A stretch of 11,247 nt of DNA from Thermoprotei archaeon (GCA_003649665.1 QMSL01000033.1:1-11247), one strand, 5' to 3'. Shown: positions 1-6,411, counted from the first letter of the stretch. A program made the numbers and translations. The notes: generated by a model not told the origin, from the sequence alone.

Positions 1-40
1 AAAATATATTCTTTACATTGTAGGGTAGTGCTCGTAGGAA

Positions 41-50
41 ATTTTTAATA
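41..50 (+). promoter_or_regulatory. Putative TATA box for the gene at 93
   Basis: An AT-rich element ATTTTTAATA lies about 50 bp before the start codon. This would place transcription initiation near 68-75, leaving a short leader that contains the GAGGTG ribosome-binding site at 78-83. It is assigned by resemblance to archaeal TATA boxes only. Confidence 0.45.
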
Positions 51-92
51 CGTGCAGCGCAAAATAGATACAATATCGAGGTGTAGCGTGTC

Positions 93-512
93 ATGCCTGA
101 ATTCATAGGGAGGATATCTACTGTAAGAACAGCAATATTCAGGCTAAAGAGATGGTTCTATGCTACATTCTTCTCACCGTTTACGAAATTTGAAGAGGGG
201 AAGAAGATAGCGGAAGAGAATAGGAGGATGTGGGTCATGTTAGCAAGTAAGATAATAAACGAGATATCCTCGAAGTACGGTAGTGATGCTAATCTAGCCG
301 CGAGGATTAGGTTAACGTATGACTCTGAGGTTGTTTCAAGGGTAACCGATCCTTCAAAAGGTCAGGAAATAGAAATACGGAAGTTCATTCCAAGAAAAGT
401 AGTTATTGAAGTTTATGAGAAAAAGGGTGATATAGAATTCGATATAACGGAAAGTGATATAAAGGAGGCGCTTAAGGGAGGCTACGAAGAGCCTAAAGTG
501 GAGGAATCATAA
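93..512 (+). CDS. Small conserved-looking archaeal protein of unknown function
   Basis: I do not recognise this 139-residue protein. The start is well supported: GAGGTG at 78-83 is a good Shine-Dalgarno match 9 nt before the ATG, with a TATA-like element at 41-50. Residues 1-35 are basic and aromatic (IFRLKRWFYATFFSPFTKF) and could form an amphipathic, membrane- or nucleic-acid-contacting helix, but are too charged for a clear membrane span. Residues 35-65 look helical. Residues 67-118 alternate hydrophobic and charged residues, as in a small beta-rich domain. The C-terminus is acidic. There is no cysteine cluster or signal peptide. Its last bases overlap the convergent hydrolase gene by 6 bp, so the two end tail to tail. 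Codon use matches the neighbours. The reading frame is very likely real; its function is unknown. Confidence 0.8.
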   Translation: MPEFIGRISTVRTAIFRLKRWFYATFFSPFTKFEEGKKIAEENRRMWVMLASKIINEISSKYGSDANLAARIRLTYDSEVVSRVTDPSKGQEIEIRKFIPRKVVIEVYEKKGDIEFDITESDIKEALKGGYEEPKVEES

Positions 513-1502
513 ACGTGTTTCATAAATAGTTGCTATCCTATACTTTTCTCCTTTTAATATAACCATAACCTCATCAGAGGGTCTTGTGTCTACATTAGGT
601 CTTGTAGCACCAATCTCGTATATTATACCATTTATAGGACTATGAACCTTATGCTCCTTAAATGTCTCAATATCCAGGAGTGAGGCTATAACCTCATTCT
701 TCACTACACTATCTCCAGGACGTTTATACACCGTAAGGATCCAGTCGCCATCAGGCGCAATTATATTGACATGAGGATCCTTTCCGACTACGAATTGCCT
801 TTTAGGACTAACTGGTTTCTCTGGTACAATGCCTAGATAGCGCATGATATTGATGATACCTTCGCATACTCTCTTAGCCTCATCTACAAAGATCCACCTT
901 TGGCCAGAATGTTCTATTACTATCGCATGTCCCCCTTTGACAGTCACCACAAATGAGAGCATGTTTGCCTTACGGCCAGTAAAATATTTCCTAGGCATGA
1001 GACGTATGAAGTTTAAAAGGGAGTATCTACACATTTCTACAGATTCAGAATCCCATTCATGACCTAGCGCACAGCTACATCGCCACATTTCCCAACAATG
1101 CAGGTCAATTACGTAGTCTGCCTTAGCTATTAAGTTCTCATATAATGCGTAAGCGAGTCTCTCTGTTTCGTTTCCGTCCTTATTGCCAGGCCATACTCTA
1201 TTCATTTGATGAGGATGATCATCTGAATAACGTTCCCCTAACTCCATCTTATAGAAATGCCTTCGCCACTTAACTGCCAACGGATTCGCTATAGGTACTA
1301 GAATTAGTGTCCCCTCAATCTTTGTTCCTCTTAAACGCTCCATAAGGAGCCTTATGGTATATATACCGGTTAGTTCAACACCATGCTGAGCAGCTTGAAT
1401 ATAGAGAATGGGTTCTCCACGACCGTAAATGAAGTATGGAAGCTTGATTGTGAAGTCTTGAGGCATTTTAATATGCAGGAAATTTTGCGCGAAATTGGAC
1501 AT
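507..1502 (-). CDS. Succinylglutamate desuccinylase/aspartoacylase-family zinc hydrolase
   Basis: This is a zinc-dependent amidohydrolase of the AstE/ASPA branch of the M14 carboxypeptidase fold (family knowledge), probably cytoplasmic, cleaving an N-acyl amino acid or related amide. Counting from the ATG at 1502 (331 residues), the motifs are in order. AAQHGVELTG near 37-46 gives the first zinc ligands, H40 and E43. MNRVWPGN near 100 is the substrate-carboxylate motif. DLHCWE near 133-138 gives the third ligand, H135. VIEHSG near 195-200 carries the likely catalytic Glu, E197. The C-terminal part from about 245 is a small beta-barrel resembling the biotinyl-lipoyl-like tail of this family (VHSPINGIIYEIG). 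No signal peptide is visible. A GTG at 1511 is an alternative start; GTGAGA just before the ATG is a weak ribosome-binding site. It lies 46-55 bp downstream of the membrane-protein gene on the same strand and may be co-transcribed with it. The exact substrate cannot be told. Confidence 0.88.
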   Translation of the reverse strand: MSNFAQNFLHIKMPQDFTIKLPYFIYGRGEPILYIQAAQHGVELTGIYTIRLLMERLRGTKIEGTLILVPIANPLAVKWRRHFYKMELGERYSDDHPHQMNRVWPGNKDGNETERLAYALYENLIAKADYVIDLHCWEMWRCSCALGHEWDSESVEMCRYSLLNFIRLMPRKYFTGRKANMLSFVVTVKGGHAIVIEHSGQRWIFVDEAKRVCEGIINIMRYLGIVPEKPVSPKRQFVVGKDPHVNIIAPDGDWILTVYKRPGDSVVKNEVIASLLDIETFKEHKVHSPINGIIYEIGATRPNVDTRPSDEVMVILKGEKYRIATIYETRL

Positions 1503-1557
1503 TATTCTCACGATAATTCTATCTGGGCATAGAGTACTTAAGAGTAATGGAAAATAA

Positions 1558-2556
1558 TCATTTGAGCTCGACGATCATCCTATCCTCCGAAAGGCCAAGG
1601 ACTAAGCGAACTTCTACACTGGGTTCGTCTACGAGTACAAACATATTGGAAATGTGTAACTGAACTTCATCGCCTGGATTTATAATGTAGAGCCTTGGAG
1701 AGACATGCCATAGCATCATCGAAAATTCCTTTCCGTCTATCAAAATCTTCATCCATCGTAGGTCAATAGGGAAGATCCAGCTATTTACTACGCTAATCGT
1801 CATGTTCTGTATAACGCGTAACGCCATCATATTCGATGTGTTGACATCTAGGAGTTTAATCATGGGATTAAGGGGAGGAATATGATAGTTAATCGTTATA
1901 TTAAGAACTTTGATCGTTATTTCGTGCTTCCTATTTAAGTCGCTAGATGGTATGATAATTAAGGGGCGTACGGATAATATACGTGACGCATTAGGTGGTA
2001 CTTTAATTGTAGAACTATATATTGCGAATACTCTGTTGCCATCTAGAAATACTTGTATGTCGCCACGTGCCACCGATAGGTAAAGTGGGCAATCTCCTAC
2101 GTTCTTAACTTCTAACATTATGGACCTAATTAAGAGAAATGAGGGAAGCGTAGACGCCGATATATTAAGTATGTTAACTATTGGAATTGCACCGGATATA
2201 GATACCTCTTTAGTATATATCACAGTGTTACGGTGAAGGACTCTAATTGTGAAGTGCCTTTCCTCTAATATATTCGCGTAAGGCTCGAAAAGCTTTAACA
2301 TAGCCACATTTTCATCTCCTTTAACTACACATGATGATATAACATTACCCGATGAGAGCAACTGAAAATGAAGGGAGTCAAAGGATGAGTTAAAACGTAT
2401 TAGAAGGCAAGGAATCCCATCCATATCAGTAATGTTGATGTTATCTATGATAAGGCCCATATCATTTCTACTTACTATGAGGAGGATGGTCAGTACTGAT
2501 ACGATTACCATTAAAGAACCATATAGCGCTAAGGCCTGTCTCCTTGTGAATCTCAT
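1558..2556 (-). CDS. Membrane-anchored extracellular protein of unknown function
   Basis: This 332-residue protein has a basic N-terminus (MRFTRRQ) followed by one hydrophobic segment at about residues 8-29, with no obvious signal-peptidase site. It reads as an uncleaved signal anchor with the rest outside the cell. The remainder is almost entirely predicted beta-strand with many Ile/Val/Asn/Ser residues and several N-x-S/T sequons (for example NIT and NMT). Two stretches, near 150-200 and 250-320, look like immunoglobulin-like or CARDB-type beta-sandwich repeats. Phrases such as VKNVGDCPLYLS and VVNSWIFPIDL are typical of that class. There is no enzyme motif and no second membrane span. Such proteins often act in the archaeal cell envelope, but no specific role can be read here. 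The ATG at 2556 immediately precedes the anchor. The hydrolase follows on the same strand. Confidence 0.8.
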   Translation of the reverse strand: MRFTRRQALALYGSLMVIVSVLTILLIVSRNDMGLIIDNINITDMDGIPCLLIRFNSSFDSLHFQLLSSGNVISSCVVKGDENVAMLKLFEPYANILEERHFTIRVLHRNTVIYTKEVSISGAIPIVNILNISASTLPSFLLIRSIMLEVKNVGDCPLYLSVARGDIQVFLDGNRVFAIYSSTIKVPPNASRILSVRPLIIIPSSDLNRKHEITIKVLNITINYHIPPLNPMIKLLDVNTSNMMALRVIQNMTISVVNSWIFPIDLRWMKILIDGKEFSMMLWHVSPRLYIINPGDEVQLHISNMFVLVDEPSVEVRLVLGLSEDRMIVELK

Positions 2557-2668
2557 CTGATATCCCTATATTGGAAAACGTATTCTCCTTATCAGAGAAC
2601 TTAATTCGAGAATATAAGGAAAATTACAGAGATATTATTGACATATTATGATCGAGAGGTACTAGTAA

Positions 2669-2724
2669 GCTCAGCGAGGGTGACATACATCATTAATCAG
2701 GGCGACCGAAAGGTCATCATTGCC
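2669..2724 (-). ncRNA. C/D-box sRNA (2'-O-methylation guide)
   Basis: Read on the minus strand, all four boxes of an archaeal C/D guide RNA are present in order. They are C box ATGATGA (2720-2714), a 13-nt guide, D' box CTGA (2700-2697), a 3-nt spacer, C' box ATGATGT (2693-2687), a 12-nt guide, and D box CTGA (2674-2671). C to D spans 50 nt, the usual size. These RNAs bind L7Ae, Nop5 and fibrillarin and direct ribose methylation of the target base paired to the fifth guide base upstream of D or D'. The predicted targets are GGCGACCGAAAGG (methylated A, fifth base) for D' and CGAGGGTGACAT (methylated G, fifth base) for D. I could not place either in rRNA or tRNA from memory. A TATA-like CTTTATTG on the minus strand (2748-2741) sits about 25 bp upstream of the C box. 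The RNA ends are approximate. Confidence 0.85.
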
Positions 2725-2740
2725 CCTAGGCTTAAAGATA

Positions 2741-2758
2741 CAATAAAGGATAAAAATC
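2741..2758. promoter_or_regulatory. Divergent TATA elements for the C/D sRNA and the DUF2797 gene
   Basis: This short AT-rich stretch contains CTTTATTG on the minus strand, about 25 bp before the guide-RNA C box. It also holds ATAAAAATC on the plus strand (2750-2758), about 25 bp before a likely start of transcription near 2780 for the downstream gene. The two units therefore appear to fire back to back from adjacent TATA boxes. This is inferred from spacing only. Confidence 0.4.
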
Positions 2759-2797
2759 TTGACTGCATGTGAGAATATATGGGAAGGGTTTATCATA

Positions 2798-3829
2798 ATG
2801 AGAGTTAAAGGGGTACTTGCTTACATCTCATGGTCTCATGTAGATATAGAGCATGTAAGTAGCAAGTACATTCCGAAAGTAGGAGTTATTGATAGAAAGA
2901 GTAAGGAAGTAGTAGAACTGGAGATAGAACCAGGTTTAAAGTTAAGCCTAACAGTACTACCTCAAGTATATTGCTTATTTAAGAGAAGTGATGATAGATA
3001 TTGTCTTGCCCCAGTTCTTGAAAGTCATACAGAAGCTATACCATACTGTAAGGCATGCCAGAACATAGTCCCTAGCCTTAGATGTCTAATGGGAGAGCCA
3101 CAGTGTGATATAAGGGAAGCGCCAAGAAATGCTAAATGCATTGAGAGTGGCTTCTATAGGGACGTATGTATGGTGCCTAGATATCATTACCTACTCATCT
3201 ATCCATTCGAGCGCAATACCGTTTACCTCAAAGTTGGAATAGAAAGAGAAAGCGTTCATCCTAATAGAATATTAGAGCAAGGAGCATCCGTTGTAGCAAT
3301 ATACGCAAAAACACCTAATATATGGATTGGAAGAAAGATAGAGGTATCTTCTAGGTTATTTCTAGAGGACTTCGTGGGTAGGAGCTATGAAGGACTTAGA
3401 GTAGAGCACGTTAGCGAAAAGAAGAAAACAGCCATGATGATAGAGAGAATAATAAGGAGGCTGGGATTCATGAATTATAGTCTCACGAACTACTTAGACG
3501 TGAGCATTGAAGAGGGACAACACGACTTACTTGACAAAATGATTACATTGGCTAAGAGGCTAGCAAGAGAACTAGCTATGAAATTCTCAAAATATAGATT
3601 GCCTAAAGTTAAAATAGTGAGAAGCATGGAGATATATGATGTAAATAGGGATTTAATTAAAAGTAGAAGAACCGTAGAACTTACTAGTTTTAAGAATGGA
3701 ATGGAACTATCTGGCATAGTAGGAGGATGGATTGGTTCTTATTTACTATTGAACGATAATGGACTTCTTCAAATAGTTGACCTAAGGAGGATGAGAGGGC
3801 ATTTAATAGAGATTACGTTAAGGAGATGA
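2798..3829 (+). CDS. DUF2797-family protein with cysteine cluster and GIY-YIG-like segment
   Basis: The protein is 343 residues from the ATG at 2798, and its family's function is not established. That start is chosen over a TTG at 2759 because GGGAAGG (2781-2787) lies 10 nt upstream and the extra 13 residues look non-conserved. DUF2797 hallmarks appear in order: a cysteine-rich block at residues 59-124 (C59, C69, C84-x-x-C87, C96, C103, C114, C124), probably a zinc site, then VCMVPRYHYLLIYP. This is followed by VYLKVGIER near 142-150 and RILEQGA near 157-163. The last part resembles the core of GIY-YIG or T5orf172 nucleases (strand, YIG-like turn, helix with Arg), but this is my comparison only. 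Residues 200-343 form a helical and beta tail ending in a compact barrel-like segment. Guide-RNA genes lie immediately on both sides and an RNA methyltransferase follows, which hints at an RNA-related role. Confidence 0.8.
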   Translation: MRVKGVLAYISWSHVDIEHVSSKYIPKVGVIDRKSKEVVELEIEPGLKLSLTVLPQVYCLFKRSDDRYCLAPVLESHTEAIPYCKACQNIVPSLRCLMGEPQCDIREAPRNAKCIESGFYRDVCMVPRYHYLLIYPFERNTVYLKVGIERESVHPNRILEQGASVVAIYAKTPNIWIGRKIEVSSRLFLEDFVGRSYEGLRVEHVSEKKKTAMMIERIIRRLGFMNYSLTNYLDVSIEEGQHDLLDKMITLAKRLARELAMKFSKYRLPKVKIVRSMEIYDVNRDLIKSRRTVELTSFKNGMELSGIVGGWIGSYLLLNDNGLLQIVDLRRMRGHLIEITLRR

Positions 3830-3904
3830 AGATGTGGCCCGGGCGTGAAAGAGGAGATCATGGAGCGGTACATCCGCTCTCACTCCTCCCGTCCCACCCG
3901 GGCC
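3830..3904 (-). ncRNA. H/ACA-box sRNA (pseudouridylation guide) with K-turn
   Basis: The minus strand folds into a textbook archaeal H/ACA hairpin. From 5' to 3' it has lower stem GGCCCGGG (3904-3897), pocket strand TGGGACGG, upper stem GAGGAG (3888-3883), TGA, apical stem GAGCGG, loop ATGTA, CCGCTC, CATGAT, CTCCTC (3856-3851), pocket strand TTTCACG, CCCGGGCC (3843-3836) and ACA (3835-3833). TGA opposite CATGAT makes a standard kink-turn: a 3-nt bulge CAU, two sheared G-A pairs and a U-U pair. This is the L7Ae site. The upper-stem base is 15 nt from ACA, as the Cbf5 guide rule requires. The predicted target is CGUGAAA, then the U to be modified plus one base, then CCGUCCCA, allowing shorter pairing. 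The only K-turn with ACA is on this strand. A TATA-like CTTATAG (3937-3931) lies about 30 bp upstream. Confidence 0.87.
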
Positions 3905-3929
3905 TCTATACAAAAGATAACAAAAGTGC

Positions 3930-3938
3930 CTATAAGTA
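3930..3938. promoter_or_regulatory. Shared near-palindromic TATA box between H/ACA sRNA and methyltransferase gene
   Basis: The element CTATAAGTA reads as a TATA-like box on both strands. On the minus strand it is about 30 bp from the 5' end of the H/ACA RNA at 3904. On the plus strand it predicts transcription starting near 3958, just before the AAGGAGTGA ribosome-binding site (3966-3974) of the methyltransferase gene. Both units may share one box in opposite directions. Confidence 0.4.
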
Positions 3939-3983
3939 CTTTATCCTCCGTATGGAGAGGGCATGAAGGAGTGATGATCCATT

Positions 3984-5300
3984 ATGGAGAATAAAGAGCA
4001 AAGCTCTAAGGAGATAGGGCTTAGAATATACTTAGACTTCTTGGCTAATCTATTTAAGGCAATGAAGAGGGGGCATTCGTTTAAGGGAGCATTCTATAGT
4101 GTAGCTAAGAGGTATCTTGATAGAGACAAATATCCTCTAGCGTATCACTTAGCGATAGAGGCATTGAAGAGATACGGATTTGTAAGGCTTATTAGTAAAG
4201 AGATAATGCCCTTTGTAAAGGAGGAGAGCAAAGCAGAGGCGATATCATCGTTGGTAATATTGATGGAAAGAGAGGAGATGATAGAGAGAGTTAATGAGAT
4301 ATTAAGAGAACATGAAGTGCCATATGACGTAAGAAGGTTAAGGGATTTCATCAGAAAGAGCATGTCTGAGTTAGGGTTATTAGAGAGATTTTCAATTGAA
4401 TACTCGCTTCCCTTATGGCTCGTGAAGAGGATTATAGAACTTATGGGAATGAATGATGGAATAAAGTTAATGAGAGCATTCCTGAAAAGGGATGTTGCAT
4501 GGCTTAGAGTGAACACTCTAAAAATAAGCATAGAAGAAGCCATTAAGTGCTTGGAGGATATGGGAATCTATGTAGAGGAAGATAAGGAGTTCCCCATAAT
4601 CTTAAAAGTCCCTGCTAAGTACCTGAAAGATATCGCTACATCGAATTTAGTAAAAGAGTTTAAATTGTTTATTCAAGACAAGGCCAGTATTGCAGCCGTA
4701 TATGCACTTGATCCAAGACCCGGAGATATAATACTTGACATGTGTGCTGCACCTGGGATGAAGACAAGTGCAATAGTACAACTCATAGAGGATAGGGGGA
4801 AGGTAATAGCAGTAGACATATCGAGAAGGAGAATACAACGCCTAAGGTACATAATGAAGAAAATTGGAGCTAGGAATGTCGAGATACTTGTCGCAGATTC
4901 AACTAGAATGGAATTCTCAGTGCACTTCGATAAGGTACTAGTGGACGCACCATGTACATCATCTGGAGCATTACAAATAGATCCATCGCTTAGAATTAGG
5001 CTCGAGAGAGGAAATCTAATAGAGCGAGTAGTAAGAATTCAAACCAAGTTATTACGAAAAGCCCTTCAGCTAGGCGATATCATCGTTTATTGTACCTGTA
5101 GTATCCTCCCAGAAGAAGGCGAGGAAATAGTTGATCATGTCCTCGATAAAGGTCTTGCGAGAGCATTTAAGGTGTGCATTCCAGGAGTTGAAGGATATAA
5201 GGGATATAGATGTAGCGAGGATGTGCGGAGATATTTCCCTCATATTCACCATACGCAAGGATTCTTTATAGCATGTCTTAAGAGCACTATTGTTGGCTAG
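3984..5300 (+). CDS. RsmB/NSUN-family RNA (cytosine-C5) methyltransferase
   Basis: This S-adenosylmethionine-dependent enzyme methylates C5 of cytosine in tRNA or rRNA, in the cytoplasm. Of 438 residues, about 1-135 are a helical domain resembling the NusB-like N-terminus of bacterial RsmB. About 140-225 match the small N1/PUA-adjacent segment typical of the family (LRVNTLKISIEEAIKCLE). The catalytic Rossmann domain follows. SAM motif I is DMCAAPGMKTSAI (252-264) and motif II is VIAVDISRRRIQRL. Motif IV, DAPCTSSG, carries C324. Motif VI, YCTCSI, carries C372, the expected covalent nucleophile. C324 is the cysteine that helps release the product. Both are intact, so it should be active. The start is supported by AAGGAGTGATG upstream at good spacing. 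Its 3' end overlaps the convergent AGOG gene by 14 bp. The H/ACA guide RNA diverges from its promoter. Family assignment is secure; the substrate (tRNA or rRNA position) is not. Confidence 0.95.
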   Translation: MENKEQSSKEIGLRIYLDFLANLFKAMKRGHSFKGAFYSVAKRYLDRDKYPLAYHLAIEALKRYGFVRLISKEIMPFVKEESKAEAISSLVILMEREEMIERVNEILREHEVPYDVRRLRDFIRKSMSELGLLERFSIEYSLPLWLVKRIIELMGMNDGIKLMRAFLKRDVAWLRVNTLKISIEEAIKCLEDMGIYVEEDKEFPIILKVPAKYLKDIATSNLVKEFKLFIQDKASIAAVYALDPRPGDIILDMCAAPGMKTSAIVQLIEDRGKVIAVDISRRRIQRLRYIMKKIGARNVEILVADSTRMEFSVHFDKVLVDAPCTSSGALQIDPSLRIRLERGNLIERVVRIQTKLLRKALQLGDIIVYCTCSILPEEGEEIVDHVLDKGLARAFKVCIPGVEGYKGYRCSEDVRRYFPHIHHTQGFFIACLKSTIVG

Positions 5301-6171
5301 GTAATAACACATTAAATATCTTTAAGGATATATCATACTTTACGTTAAATTCCCTTGAGAAACTCTTGGCTGCAAGTACTATGTCGTTAAATTCAATATA
5401 GGGACTGATTAGCCAGAGGAGTACGTCTAAGTGAAGAGGAGGTATACCAGATAGCTTTCCAATAAGACTCCATATGTCCCTAATCCATCCGACATCTTTG
5501 GGTTTCTTGAGGAGACCACAAGCACTTGTTACTCTAATTATACGTCTATCCACAGGGATAGGTATCTCAAAAGGCAAGACCATGTCTAGATTAAGGGACG
5601 ATCTTATGCCGTAATAATACATCTTAACGCTAAAAACTGTGGTCTTACTCTCGGGCTTAGAGCCTACAAGATTAGCAAGAAGCTTCCAGAAGCCTAGGGT
5701 ATCACGTAGGAAGAAATTAATATCCATTAGCCTTTTAGCCTCAGGATTTGATCTTATCCGTAATAGCCTCTTTATCTTCATGTTAAGAAATCGCCTATTA
5801 CACTTGCTAACAACTAGGAAGTCTATTAGAAAGTCGATGATAGCCTTAATGCTAATATTACTCCTCACTTTATGAAAATTCCTCATTACGTAACATGAGA
5901 ACTCATACCAGTAATCCTCACCACGACAGGATAACATAAAAGATACTAATGCGTTTAAAGAAACCATAACAGGAATTACAGGAGGATCGATATGCCTTAA
6001 CTTTGAAATAGCTTTATACTGGGGATCCCTCGTTTCAAGATCCTTGAAAAAATCTAGACCAAGGCTACTGAAGAGGGTAGCAATATTATTAATACGCCTA
6101 TTGATGGGGATGGATGACATCGGCTCATCCACATCAGTTATAATGGGGAAGTCGCTTAATATAGCTATCAT
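5287..6171 (-). CDS. Archaeal 8-oxoguanine DNA glycosylase/AP lyase (AGOG)
   Basis: AGOG enzymes are archaeal helix-hairpin-helix base-excision repair glycosylases that remove 8-oxoguanine and nick the abasic site. The match is clear along the length: RDPQYKAI (48-55), MVSLNALVSFML (69-80), SKTTVFSVKMYYYG (175-188), VLPFEIPIPVDRRIIRVT (198-215) and GIPPLHLDVLLWL (242-254). K176 in SKTTVF sits where the Schiff-base lysine is expected. D208 in IPIPVD is the conserved catalytic aspartate. Both are present, so activity is expected. The 294-residue length exceeds that of well-known members by a few dozen residues. Residues 1-17 are not matched, and an ATG at 6120 (residue 18) gives a more typical N-terminus, so the true start may be there. 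The gene is convergent with the methyltransferase (14-bp overlap). Direct repeats of CAGAACTTA lie just upstream. Confidence 0.92.
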   Translation of the reverse strand: MIAILSDFPIITDVDEPMSSIPINRRINNIATLFSSLGLDFFKDLETRDPQYKAISKLRHIDPPVIPVMVSLNALVSFMLSCRGEDYWYEFSCYVMRNFHKVRSNISIKAIIDFLIDFLVVSKCNRRFLNMKIKRLLRIRSNPEAKRLMDINFFLRDTLGFWKLLANLVGSKPESKTTVFSVKMYYYGIRSSLNLDMVLPFEIPIPVDRRIIRVTSACGLLKKPKDVGWIRDIWSLIGKLSGIPPLHLDVLLWLISPYIEFNDIVLAAKSFSREFNVKYDISLKIFNVLLPSQQ

Positions 6172-6198
6172 AATTAATGAATGCTATAGTCATATGAA

Positions 6199-6230
6199 CA
6201 GAACTTAACACATAATCAGAGCAGAACTTA
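6199..6230. repeat. Direct repeat of CAGAACTTA, 23-bp period
   Basis: Two exact copies of the 9-mer CAGAACTTA occur at 6199-6207 and 6222-6230, upstream of the AGOG gene. On the minus strand each reads TAAGTTCTG, and the copy nearer AGOG overlaps a plausible TATA position for that gene. The 23-bp spacing is close to two helical turns, as in a tandem operator, but chance similarity in AT-rich DNA is possible. Confidence 0.4.
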
Positions 6231-6258
6231 GCATCTTAATGCTCATCACGTAAGATGC
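6231..6258. repeat. Perfect 8-bp inverted repeat, 12-nt loop
   Basis: GCATCTTA (6231-6238) and TAAGATGC (6251-6258) are perfect inverted repeats separated by 12 nt. They lie between the divergent AGOG gene and the mini transcription unit, 13 bp upstream of the latter's TATA-like box. They could be an operator dyad or an RNA hairpin. The minus-strand loop contains GTGATGA, a C-box-like word without a full guide RNA around it. Confidence 0.5.
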
Positions 6259-6270
6259 ATGTAGGGAAAG

Positions 6271-6281
6271 GTTTATTTTTA
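6271..6281 (+). promoter_or_regulatory. Putative TATA box of the mini transcription unit
   Basis: GTTTATTTTTA preceded by purines (GGGAAAG) resembles an archaeal BRE-TATA promoter. It predicts a start of transcription near 6300-6306, just upstream of the strong ribosome-binding site at 6318-6326. Confidence 0.5.
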
Positions 6282-6331
6282 AGTTTCATAAGTAATATAT
6301 TCGGAAATGAAGATTAAAGGAGGTGAGAGCC

Positions 6332-6376
6332 ATGATAGCTATGGGATTTGTATTTAAGAGGGGACCTCCACTATGA
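6332..6376 (+). CDS. 14-codon small ORF with perfect Shine-Dalgarno
   Basis: The predicted peptide is MIAMGFVFKRGPPL, with no recognised function. AGGAGGTGA at 6318-6326 is complementary over nine bases to the usual 16S rRNA 3' end and lies 5 nt before the ATG, the strongest ribosome-binding site in the window. The unit has its own TATA-like box (6271-6281) and a palindrome plus T-run terminator (6393-6410), giving a discrete transcript of roughly 105 nt. Downstream ACCTCC (6364-6369), spanning the Pro-Pro codons, can pair with GGAGGT (6319-6324) and would hide the ribosome-binding site. An overlapping 16-codon frame starts at ATG 6307 but has no comparable ribosome-binding site. It may be a real microprotein, a leader peptide without a downstream gene, or a non-coding RNA that mimics or titrates a ribosome-binding site. 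I see no second gene on this strand before 7923. Confidence 0.45.
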   Translation: MIAMGFVFKRGPPL

Positions 6377-6392
6377 ATAAAACAATAATATA

Positions 6393-6410
6393 ATACATAT
6401 GTATTTTTTA
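6393..6410 (+). terminator. Palindrome plus T-run terminator
   Basis: The perfect palindrome ATACATATGTAT (6393-6404) runs into TTTTTT (6404-6409). A T-run is the main archaeal intrinsic termination signal. It would end the mini transcript just before the convergent regulator gene stops at 6412. Confidence 0.5.
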
Positions 6411-6411
6411 T

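Noticed and set aside
1206..1232. TTGATGA followed by CTGA inside the hydrolase gene, resembling C and D' boxes.
   Set aside because: The first box lacks the purine, no C'/D pair follows, and the bases encode the conserved DDHPHQMNR segment.
3836..3904. GC hairpin as an intrinsic terminator of the DUF2797 gene.
   Set aside because: There is no T-run after the stem, and the internal loops form a precise K-turn with ACA on the opposite strand, which explains the structure better.
6216..6249. Second C/D guide RNA on the minus strand (GTGATGA at 6249-6243, CTGA at 6219-6216).
   Set aside because: No C' box or second D box follows at usable spacing, and the 23-nt stretch between the boxes contains part of the inverted repeat. 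Kept only as a repeat.
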